Made by a program: the position numbers and the translations under genes. From positions 7,192,001-7,256,000 of the forward strand of contig NC_079490.1 of NCBI RefSeq assembly GCF_020520425.1: a stretch of 64,000 nt of DNA, given 5' to 3'. Below the pieces are notes generated by a model, which was given only the letters and a program-made list of their open reading frames with translations, was not told the origin of the DNA and did no database searches. This DNA comes from Spinacia oleracea. Taxonomy: Eukaryota; Streptophyta; Magnoliopsida; Caryophyllales; Amaranthaceae. Below are positions 1 through 9,981 of this stretch, in pieces (the stretch's first letter is position 1; each line of letters opens with the position of its first letter).

Positions 1-2461
1 ATTGTTCACTTCATTGGTCTTTTATGTTTTTACAAGCGCCTATATTGTTTATTTCCCAATAAATAAATAAATGTTCATTTCCAAAATAGTAAATGTTCAT
101 TCCAAATAAATAAATAAATGTTCATTTCCGAAATAGTAAATGTTCATTTTTGTATTTTATTTCCAAATAAATAAATAAATGTTCATTTCCAAAATAGTAA
201 ATGTTCATTCCAAATAAATAAATAAATGTTCATTTCCGAAATAGTAAATGTTCATTTTTGTACCAGTATTTGTTCTTTCTTGTTGTATTGTTTGTTTTTT
301 CATGTTGGCTTTAAAATTCATCATAAAATTGTTCATAATTGTTGTATTGGTTGTTCTTTTTTCTGGAATTTTATGTTCTTTTTTATATTGTTTGTTTTTT
401 TTTGTTGAATTATTTGTTCTTTCTTGTTTATTTGTTTGTTCACAATAAATATATGGTTAATGTTCATAATGAAATTGTTCACTTCATTGGTCTTTTATGT
501 TTTTACAAGCGCCTATATTGTTTATTTTCAAATAAATAAATAAATGTTCATTTCCAAAATAGTAAATGTTCATTCCAAATAACTAAACAAATGTTCTTTT
601 TCGAAATAGTAAATGTTCATTTTTGTAGTTTATTTCCAAATAAATAAATAAATGTTCATTTCCAAAATAGTCAATGTTCATTCCAAATAAATAAATAAAT
701 GTTCATTTCCGAAATAGTAAATGTTCATTTTTGTACCAGTATATTAATGTTCATTTTAAACAACACAAAACGACATCGTTTTGGATGGGGGTACAGCCAG
801 CTTTGGCTGTACCCGGGTATAGCCAAAAATTTGCGGTACCCGGGTACAGCCAGCTCTCGCTGTACTAAAAAACGACACGCTCATATTATTTGTCCATTCT
901 TGTCGACTGTTTGTTCTTTTTTATTGTATTGTTTGTTCATTCTTATTGTACTGTTTGTTCATTCTTATTGTGCTGTTTGTTCATTCTTGTTGTGCTGTTT
1001 GTTCTTTCATGTTGTTTCTTAAATTCATCATCAAATTTTCATAATTGTTGTATTTTTTTGTTCTTTCTTCTGGAATTTTTTGTTCTTTTTTATATTGTTT
1101 GTTCTTTCTTGTTTATTTGTTTGTTTATAATAATCATATGGTTAATGTTCATAATTAAACTCGTCATTAATCTTTTATTCTTTCTTTTTGTATTGTTTGT
1201 TCTTTTTGTTGTACCGTTTGTTATTTCTTGTTGTTTTTTAAATTCATTCATCAAACTTATTGTTGTATTGTTTGTTCTTTCATTGGCTTTAAAATTCATC
1301 ATAAAATTGTTCATAATTGTTGTATTGTTTGTTCTTTTTTCTGGAATTTTATGTTCTTTTTTATATTGTTTGTTATTTTTTGTTGAATTATTTGTTCTTT
1401 CTTGTTTATTTGTTTGTTCATAATAATTATCTGCTTTATTGTTTCTTTTTTCTTGTTGTATTGTTTGTTCTTTCATGTTGGCTTTAAAATTCATCATAAA
1501 ATTGTTCATAATTGTTGTATTGTTTGTTCTTTTTCTGGAATTTTATGTTCTTTTTTATATTGTTTGTTCTTTTTTGTTGAATTATTTGTTCTTTCTTGTT
1601 TATTTGTTTGTTCACAATAAATATATGGTTAATGTTCATAATGAAATTGTTCACTACATTTGTCTTTTATGTTTTTACAAGCGCCTATATTGTTTATTTC
1701 CAAATAAATAAATAAATGTTCATTTCCAAAATAGTAAATGTTCATTCCAAATAAATAAATGTTCGTTTTCGAAATAGTAAATGTTCATTTCCGAAGTAGT
1801 AAATGTTCATTTTTGTAGTTTATTTCCAAATAAATAAATAAATGTTCATTTCCAAAATAGTAAATGTTCATTCCAAATAAATAAATAAATGTTCATTTCC
1901 GAAATAGTAAATGTTCATTTTTGTACCAGTATTAATTTGTTATTTCTTGTTGTATTGTTTGTTCTTTCATGTTGGCTTTAAAATTCATCATAAAATTGTT
2001 CATAATTGTTGTATTGGTTGTTCTTTTTTCTGGAATTTTATGTTCTTTTTTGTTGAATTTTATGTTCTTTTTTGTTTATTTGTTTGTTCACAATAAATAT
2101 ATGGTTAATGTTCATAATGAAATTGTTCACTTCATTGGTCTTTTATGTTTTTACAAGCGCCTACATTGTTTATTTCCAAATAAATAAATAAATGTTCATT
2201 CCAAATAAATAAATAAATGTTCATTTCCGAAATAGTAAATGTTCATTTTTGTAGTTTATTTCCAAATAAATCAATAAATGTTCATTTCCAAAATAGTAAA
2301 TGTTCATTCCAAATAAATAAATAAATGTTCATTTCCGAAATAGTAAATGTTCATTTTTGTACCAGTATATTAATGTTCATTTTGAACAACACAAAACGAC
2401 GTCGTTTTGGATGGGGGTACAGCCAGCTTTGGCTGTACCCGGGTATAGCCAAAAATTTGCG
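1..2461 (+). mobile_element. MULE-like non-coding element, left copy (5' part outside window)
   Basis: AT-rich DNA built from short TGTTCATT-type words, with no credible protein. Its right end is a hairpin-rich terminal sequence: an 18-bp perfect palindrome CAAAACGACGTCGTTTTG (2392-2409), then GTACAGCCAGCTTTGGCTGT (2418-2437), CCCGGG and the terminus AATTTGCG (ending at 2461). The whole stretch is repeated in inverted orientation at 60841-63302 with about one net base of length difference and very few substitutions by eye. An internal junction at 835/836 shows it is a tandem dimer: one unit's end abuts the opposite end of the next unit (836-2461, 1626 bp). By comparison with the right copy about 0.7 kb lies left of the window. 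The 9-10 bp target duplication inferred from the flanks and the long subterminal structures fit a non-autonomous Mutator-like element; the superfamily is inference. Confidence 0.7.
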
Positions 2462-2471
2462 GTCATTAAAG
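2462..2471. repeat. Presumed 10-bp target-site copy (GTCATTAAAG) next to the left MULE-like element
   Basis: GTCATTAAAG directly follows the element terminus. Its exact reverse complement CTTTAATGAC directly follows the opposite terminus of the right-hand inverted copy (63987-63996). This is expected if the two were once the two flanks of one insertion and the intervening DNA was inverted. Confidence 0.55.
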
Positions 2472-4230
2472 ACATCCACCCTTCCCCCATCACAAATCAT
2501 TTCCCCTTCAACTACCCATTCACCACCATGATACACAATTATACAAGGGTTCAAAGTCAAATAATCCACATCCACATATGATCACAGTTAAACCAATGTA
2601 ATTAAGATAAACCAATATCAAAAAAAGAATATTACTTTAACAAATGAAATAAACATTAACAATTGAAACAAAATGCAAGCGTTACAACATAACCAAAATA
2701 TTTCATTCATTCATTCATCATTTGAATCATTCCAATTACACATCCCCATCAACTATTGTTTGAAGAGCCTGTTAGGTTATGACAAATATAAAACATATAT
2801 TTCATGCGGAAAAACCATAAAGCCAGGAATCCAAATTAATTGCCACATAATCAATTAGCATAATTTAGGATACATACATGTGACGTGTGCCTTCCCTAGC
2901 TGCTCCCGAACCGAACAAGAACAAGTTTAGGACTCCAAGTGTCGTCCCTCCGTAGATAGTCCACAACACGTTTGGATCCGCCTTAGATTCAATTAACTAG
3001 AATATAGTCTAAGGTTTTATGTTATTCGAACTTAATTATTTGGCAAATTATTAAGCTTAGTTTAATCTTAAACTATATGAATACTTATGATTGATGTGTT
3101 ATAAATTGTGATTATGTATCACCTACTTATAGGGAGGAAATATCAGACTTAGATTTCCACTAGTATTCAATTTACTAATTCGATTAGAATTCTACTTAAA
3201 TTAATCCTTTGTATTCTACTTAAAAATTTTGAACCTAAGATAGTAGGTTTCCGTTAAAGCAAGGTGTTATTTTAGTATTCCTAGATAGTAAGGTATCCCA
3301 AAGGAACACGTTGATTGTGGTTTCAACTCAAACAACATTGGATGTTGTGGCAATGGAATAAGTTATGGTATTAGTTTATTAACTAAGAGTAATTTGTAAT
3401 TACTAGCAATAGGTGTTGCTTACCTAAAATCTTAAAAGGATTAAGACAAGCCAAAGTATGCTTAATACTAAGAGACTTTTAGGGTCTTGGATGCGTTTCA
3501 TTCATTTATGGACCATGTTTTATTATGCATTAATGAAACGTTTAATAGCTTTAATGATTGCATGTATGCTTTTATTTCAAAGTTATTAAAGGATTATGAA
3601 TGGTTATCTATTGAAAAATTCTTTTCAATTGTAAAATGTCTAAAATAAAAATCAAAGCATCAGAAATTCTGGACGTCAAGTTAAATTTGTCAAATTTTCT
3701 TGATTAGGAGAGGAAGCTTCGGCAAGTCCTCATATGGAATTACATTGAATATGTTGTTGATAAACCCATCCCCATCTATTACTCAAAGGATATGGCTCCT
3801 GAAAAGCACTATTTGTGGGCGAGCCACATGACGCTAGTGATGGATCATATTCTTGGCTCTATCCCCAAAGATGGGAGTACGTGCTAGGTTTGTTGCATAC
3901 GAGCCATAGGCACTTCTAAGACATCTAAGGGATAAATGTCGTGGGAGATTCCAACATAATGGTCAACAAGTTGAGAAAAATGTTTTTGAATTAGTATAGT
4001 CATTTGGGGATCTAAAGCTTAATACTCTACTAGGTTGTTGTTTTAAGGTCGAAAGGCAAAAAACAAGGGAAAGACTCATTGATGTCGAAATGAATGTTGG
4101 AACGCCAATCAAGGCTCATGCAATGAAAATGGTTGCCAACAAACTGTTGGGTAAAATAATAGAACAGTTTTAAGTAATATGGAGCGATTTTTAACGCTCC
4201 ACATTAAAATTTTAACGTTCGGGCTGACCC
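2472..4230. other. Intergenic, AT-rich, with an LTR-like remnant
   Basis: No convincing gene. The stretch 2769-3640 resembles an old LTR (listed separately). From about 3700 to 4170 there are short broken protein-like stretches that I could not assign to a family. Confidence 0.5.
2769..3640. mobile_element. Possible old Copia-type LTR remnant
   Basis: The region starts TGTTAGGTTATGAC and contains a less AT-rich block around 2880-3000 (CTCCCGAACCGAAC, then TGTCGTCCCTCCGTAG) that resembles Copia LTRs I associate with Caryophyllales genomes. No partner LTR, primer-binding site or target duplication was found, so the boundaries are uncertain. It looks like a broken, old solo fragment. Confidence 0.3.
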
Positions 4231-4248
4231 AATGATGGCCCTACTCCG

Positions 4249-4258
4249 TTTCCCGCGC
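4249..4258 (+). promoter_or_regulatory. E2F-like site TTTCCCGCGC upstream of F-box gene 1
   Basis: TTTCCCGCGC matches the E2F consensus (TTTSSCGS). It lies about 150 bp before the ATG and is conserved at the same place before all three tandem F-box genes. Function is inference. Confidence 0.5.
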
Positions 4259-5599
4259 AATACCCGCCAATTTTTAAGCTGCCCATTTCCTCCATCTTCT
4301 CCTCCATTTTTCTGTAATTCCGTTAGTTATTCAATTTCAACAATTACCCACTTCTTCAACCTCAATCCCATTATTTCTGCAACGTTTTCACAAATTCGAA
4401 AACAAAATGGCTGATTTGGGAATTGAACCTGAAGACAGCAGCTTGAAGAAGAGCAAGATCGATTTGTCGCAAACCCTAACCCTAATTCTCCCCGATCACA
4501 TCTTAATTGAAGAAATCCTTGCACGACTCCCGGTAAAATCCCTACTTCGTTTCAAATCTGTTCGTAAGTATTGGCTATCTATCATATCGTCCCGTGAATT
4601 CGAATTATCCCACCTGGAATTCTCCCCCCGTCAATTTCTATTTCTTTCTCAATCTGCTGATTTTAATGGAGAATTTGATTTTTTTTCTATCATTACCCGA
4701 AAAAGAATGCTGTAATTTGAAAGATTTAGTTCAATTAGGGGATGGAAACATTTTAGCTCTCCCTATATTAGTTGGTTCTTGTGATGGACTCGTATGTCTG
4801 TGTGATAAGGACAAGAATGATAGTAAACTTAGTTTGTGGAACCCTGCTATAGATGCGTATCGCGAGATTACTAATCCGGGTAAAGTTCCCAATGTTTTAG
4901 CTTATGGTTTTGGTTATGCTTCTTCGATTGATGATTCTAAGATTGCCGCTTCATTTGGTACGCCTGGTGAGAAGTTTCGAGGTTTTTTTGTGTTTTCCGT
5001 AGGTGGTATGAAATGGAAAACAATTGTTGGTAGATTCCACAGGCGTTACCTTCCACTTGCTGTGACATTGGATGACAAAGCACTGTTTATTGATGGAATT
5101 CTATACTGGCCTCCTACTGGATATACTAGCCGCGGTAAAGCCAAACACATGATTGGATTTGACTTAAACAGTGAGAAATTTGAAGAATTTCCATGGATAG
5201 ATGATATAAATATGTACAGTAAGGTGGATTTGTTTCGGTTTAAAGGGTGTTTGACATTTCGTGGTCGTGATTGGAAGAATTTCGATGTTTGGGACTTTTG
5301 GATGTTGAAGAAAGTTGATGGTTCAAGTAGTTGGGAGAAATTGTTCAGTGTTGATCTTACAAATGTCTCCTTTTTTTGTTTCTCTGAGACGGATGATAAG
5401 TGTTTGGTGTGGCATTTTGAGCAGTTCAAGCTAATTGACCCGTGTAAGGAAGCTCTGGAGTGTTTCCGAGGAGATGTTAATTTTTGTCACATTGCAGAAT
5501 CAAGGGATTACGTAGAGAGTCTTGTTTCGCCTTTTGTAACAACCAATTTCGATGAGGAGGTCAATAGCAACGAGGTTAGATTATGTCTTTTATGTTAAT

Positions 5600-7329
5600 T
5601 CTTTGTGCTTAGTTTTATATTCTTGCTAGTTAACTATGTTTGTGATTATCAAGGTTGTCTGAATAATACTAATTAAGACCTTCAAACTATCTGGTTATAT
5701 GTTTTGGAAAATCACAGATATATGTCACATTTCTTTTTCTTCCTATTTCTAGTTTATAGGACTGATGAACAGAATTGTCTTATAGAGATGTAGTAGTAAA
5801 TTTGACACTGGTAGACCTTTTAGATTGTAATTCATACACCATATGTTGTATAAGTGAATAGTGAATCCAATGTTTTGGCTTTTGAGTTTCTTAGTCCGTG
5901 GTTCAGGAGGTGTCTTTTAGAAGGCTAGTTGTTGCTCTTGTCATTACCGCTGCTGCTGCTACAACAGTTAAAACCTCATATCATCTTCTAACTCATTACA
6001 GAAAATCAAGTCATCAAGAAACACATAGAAACCAATAACTTCATTAGGTAAGGACGATAAGCTAGCTAGAGTGAAAGAAAGGCCAATGAATCTTCAATGC
6101 TCGAGTCAGATTACCCCTATAACCTCATAGAACTTTTTCTTTAGGCATCCTTCTAGTTTCGACTGAGGTGTCGACTGGTAAAATTTAGCAGTAATTCTAC
6201 CCTGCCAAGGAGCACTTTATATGGATGTAATAGACTTGATATATGAGTGTGAAATTTGTTGTTCTTTTTATGCTAGAATCAATGGATAAAATTGAAAGCT
6301 GGGTGTCTTGGTGTATGGTGTATGCCTCTGAAATTTAAAGTAAAGTTGGATGACTTGCTCTTTATTGATACGAAGTATGAATTTAACGTAAACTGATTGG
6401 TCATCCTTCACCTTTGGGTTTGTTAATGCATATGAGATCCCAAAAATACACAAGTTCTTGACCTTCCTACTTATTGGTGCATTACTCATTATACACACAG
6501 AGAAGGATACTTGTATTTTTGCATTTTCTTAGAAATTTCAACCTTATATTCAACATCTTATAGAATTTCTCTAGGGATTTTAGCCAAATTCTCAAAGTCG
6601 CAATTTCCCAAGGACTAGAAATGATCTACGGTTGGAGCTGAAAGGAGATGTCTGTATCCATCCTAAAGGATACATCAGACCCACCCGAAGAGTACTTAAT
6701 TGAAACTTTTAAGCATGTTCATGTTGTTAATCTACTGTAGGCTTGCAGCACATATTCTTGGATGGAGTAGGATTTTGGTGAGCTATGACACTTTTTCCTT
6801 GTGGAGAAGGTCTTTAAGTGCCATAAGAGCTACACGATTTTTACTATTTCAATGTGTTTAACATTGGTTTTGATCATTAGGTTGGAAATAAATGTATTGT
6901 ACGATCATTTAGCTTTTATCTAGTTCTTTCTCTATGTATGTATTCATGAACTTTGATATGTCTCTTGCAAATCTGCAATGCCGTTGCTATTACACATTTG
7001 TTTTAACCTAGTAGGTGCCTATTCCTCATTGTTGTTCTGTACTTTTGTTTCTAGATAGTATCTGCATTGTATATCTTCCTCTCTTTTTGTTCTTTTTTTT
7101 CAAATTTCATGTCTACGATTCAGAAGCTATTCTCTCTTTTAGTGTAACAGTGTTGTTCATTTTTTTCTCGTAACTTGACTTGATATTACTTGATAATATC
7201 TGCTGTGATAGCTCACTTATCTGTTGAAATCCTAGCTTTCTAGGATTTTAGAAATGATACAGAGTAAATGTTTATTATCCAGTATGGTCTAACTATTTCT
7301 TTTTGTGTTGGGATGTAACAACATTACAG
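5600..7329 (+). other. Long intron 1 of F-box gene 1
   Basis: Non-coding DNA between the FBA exon and the small exon at 7330. Stretches of it align by eye with the equivalent introns of copies 2 and 3 (for example the words around 6660-6960 and 16140-16480), so the introns were carried along in the tandem duplication. Confidence 0.6.
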
Positions 7330-7440
7330 ACGTCTGATAGTTCTGAAGATCTGATCATGGACGATAAGCTTCTCCAGAACAAAAGGTAGACATATCACCC
7401 ATAAATTTTCTAAAAGTGTTGCAATATTTGTATGCCACAT

Positions 7441-7549
7441 TTTTTTTTTGTTTGGCAATTAAACTGACTTTATTAATCACCAAGGGTCGAAACAGTTTCA
7501 TACAAAGACCTTAAAACCACTAAAACACCAACCTAAGAACAACAATGGT
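7441..7549 (-). mobile_element. Short poly(A)-tailed retroelement 3' end inside an F-box intron
   Basis: A T9 run (poly-A on the minus strand) is followed by about 100 bp absent from the same intron in copy 3, where the sequence runs GTATGCCACATTAATGA without interruption. CACAT occurs on both sides (7436-7440 and 7550-7554), consistent with a target duplication. The size and tail suggest a 5'-truncated LINE or SINE. Confidence 0.5.
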
Positions 7550-7676
7550 CACATATTTTAATGATTGAAATTATTATTCCAATTGGCAGGGTTACAGTGT
7601 CTCAGGCAAAGGAATCTGATAATGATGAGGATGATGATGGCAATGAGAGTGATTTTGAGGTGGAGTATACCAATCT

Positions 7677-7920
7677 GTGGACTATGGACCATTGTGCACC
7701 GAAAAAACATATGTGCATAAGCAAAAGAACATGACACTACGACAAAAGAACAGCGATATAATATTTCACTTTTTTGTTATAAAAAATAATAAAATATTTC
7801 ACTATTTATTAAAAATATTAATAATAAATATATTCATGTTCTTTTCACGTAATCAAATGTTCTTTTAATCATATACTAATGTTCTTAAGGTGCATCATGT
7901 TCACTGTGCACCATGGTCTA
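7677..7920. mobile_element. MITE inserted in the acidic tail exon of F-box gene 1
   Basis: About 240 bp with imperfect inverted ends: ATGGACCATTGTGCAC on the left and GTGCACCATGGTCTAC on the right. It lies between two copies of the tail repeat GCAATGAGAGTGATTTTGAG (one ending near 7661, one starting near 7936), so it interrupts a coding repeat. Reading from the exon into it meets a stop at 7732-7734. The interior is AT-rich and non-coding. Confidence 0.6.
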
Positions 7921-9836
7921 CCTTCTAAATTGTGCAATGAGAGTGATTTTGAGGAGGAGTATGGCTATAGGAATTATTGTTTCTTTACTAATCACATGTT
8001 TTGACTTGTGAGCTTGATCACCTTAATTGTATGCGTGACAAAACAAAATACTTACTCCGTTTGTCTTAGGTGCACCCGTGTATAAGATGCCCTGTACTAT
8101 GACAAGTTGACAAATACAAAGAATAAATCAATAATAAGAAAGCTTATTAGTGTTTATTCATTTTTAGATTACACACATTTTGTACTTTCTGACTTTAAAG
8201 TCATGTTTAGATAGTTTATTACAAGTAAGATTTAAAGAGCATTAGCATTATAGCATACTGCATACCCAATTGTTGTAAAAAAGTTACACCACCATCCGAT
8301 TTTTTATGTTTTTCTTTATGATAGATTTTTTATTAGCAGTAAAAATTTTTTGGTGGTTCTCCAACTTGGATGTGGATGAAAAGACTAGGTTATATTTTGT
8401 TTGGAGAACTTTTGGTATATTTTGTATATTTTCGCAAAAACATTTAGTTTGGGCTAGTATTGTAGTTAAGGGATGGGCAAAAAGTTTTTGGTATATAAGC
8501 CCATTTTGTAAGTACTATGTTTAATACTATATAATTAGTGTGTGTCTCGGACGATACCTCGATCGCTACATTGAATAGTTAAAGATTTTTCTTGAACTTA
8601 ATATTTGATAAAATACATGTATATCATAAAGTGAAAAGCATTCATCTAGTTCGTCACTACACAAACACATTACGTCGTGTATCGTGGGAAATAATTTTTC
8701 AGTTACATCATCTTACAATTTGTATAATTTATTTTTTAGTGGAAATAAGTGATTCAAATTAATAAACACCAAGTTAGATATATGCAGTCATGCAAAGCAT
8801 TTATGTAGTTGATGCTGATGAGACTTATGACATCGTCTCATGTTAGTTGTTACACTTACCTTTGCACAAAGTTTTAGGTGATAAGTGGTTGTTTGATTAT
8901 CAATTGTTATTTTATTGAAAAAGTAGATGTGGGAAGAGAGAGACAATATAATAATTGTGGGGTCATTTCTAATTTAGAAGTGTAACAACTAATCTGGAAC
9001 AGGCCGAAAAAGAAAGTGTAATAACTAATTTGGGACGGAGGGAGTATTATTATTTTCCTAAAATAGTCAATAGAAATTAAAATAAAAAGTCTCATAAAAA
9101 TGTAGTTATTTTAGACTTCATGTTAACATTCATTTATAAATTAATGTGAAGTGATAAGCTACAATTAGTTGTTGGTTAAGATGGTAATGGGGTTATCATC
9201 CACACTCGAGGTCTAGAGTTTGAACCTTATTTTACGTATTGATTTTTTGTTGTTTATGATATGACACTCACTTGGTGAGTGGATGATGTGGCGCAAAGGA
9301 AAAAGTATTACGTGATACATAGACATTTTTCTCAACGCCTTTTAATATATTAGTATAGATAGTTCTTCGTGTTTGCATTAATAAAAATATTTGAATTTCG
9401 TTGGCTATTTTATTTTTATTTTTTTGACATTCACATGATCAAAGCGATGACTTTCGTCTGTTAACGATTTTAAATGTTTTTTTTGGTACGCATGCCTATG
9501 TTTTCGTGTGTATATATTTCCGAAACTATGTTTACTCTATTGTATAAGAAAACGTGGTTGGAGGAAATTTATGTACAAAACGTATGAACTACAGAAGTCT
9601 ATGAATTGGGCTGTCAAAAATTGACCATTTTCGATCGACATCCGACCAAAATCAAAGTGATCCAAAAAAGTTCGTACATTCAATTCGTATAGGTACGATG
9701 ACACTGTACAAAATATGATCCGATTAGACGCGACCCGTAGACAGTAGCCAACCAATAACCCGATTTAACCCTTCGTACAAATTCGTTGGTACGGGCTGCC
9801 CAATATAGACCGAGGCAATATAGAGCCCTTACTCTA
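7921..9836. other. Intergenic region between F-box copies 1 and 2
   Basis: It holds the remains of copy 1's tail (7936-7970), a MITE-like end (GACGGAGGGAGTA near 9035) with an inner inverted repeat of GTTGTTACACTT/AGTGTAACAACT (about 8847-8990), and a SINE-like stretch. No gene seen. Confidence 0.5.
9171..9345 (+). mobile_element. SINE-like tRNA-derived repeat
   Basis: TTGGTTAAGATGGTAATGG resembles a pol III A box and GAGTTTGAACCTTA a B box, about 40 bp apart as in tRNA-derived SINEs. The 3' boundary is unclear. Confidence 0.4.
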
Positions 9837-9846
9837 TTTCCCGCGC
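9837..9846 (+). promoter_or_regulatory. E2F-like site TTTCCCGCGC upstream of F-box gene 2
   Basis: Same motif as before copies 1 and 3, about 135 bp upstream of the ATG, inside a conserved promoter block (TTTCCCGCGCAAATATC). Confidence 0.5.
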
Positions 9847-9981
9847 AAATATCCGTCAATTTTTAGCTACCCATTCTCCCCCATTTTCCTGTGCTTCAGT
9901 CGGTTCAATTTCAACAATTACCTACTTCTTCAACCTCAATCCCATTATTTCTGCAACTTTTTGACATATTCGAATACAATA

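Larger units (their letters stand above)
4407..7734 (+). pseudogene. F-box/FBA protein gene, copy 1 (probably disabled)
   Basis: F-box proteins recruit substrates to SCF ubiquitin ligases. Exon 1 starts at ATG 4407 (MADLGIEPEDSS) and encodes an F-box (LPDHILIEEILARLPVKSLL) and then an F-box-associated domain (LVGSCDGLVCL, LWNPAIDAYREI, YGFGYASSIDDSKI, DVWDFWMLKK). The two parts lie in different frames: by comparison with copies 2 and 3, a T8 run at 4679-4686 holds one base too many, so the frame is lost after about residue 92. It could also be a homopolymer sequencing error. Exon 1 probably ends near 5574. Exons 7330-7385 and 7590 onward have clean AG/GT borders and keep one frame (TSDSSEDLIMDDKLLQNKR, then VTVSQAKESDNDEDDDGNES). 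The acidic tail is cut short at a stop (7732-7734) inside a MITE. The intron before the last exon holds a retroelement tail. Confidence 0.75.

Noticed and set aside
226-2187. Many overlapping Phe/Leu/Val-rich open frames in the left repeat (and their mirror frames at 61115-63998)
   Set aside because: They are translations of TTC/TTT-rich repeat DNA, present in several frames with no stable start or domain. They look membrane-like only because the DNA is T-rich.
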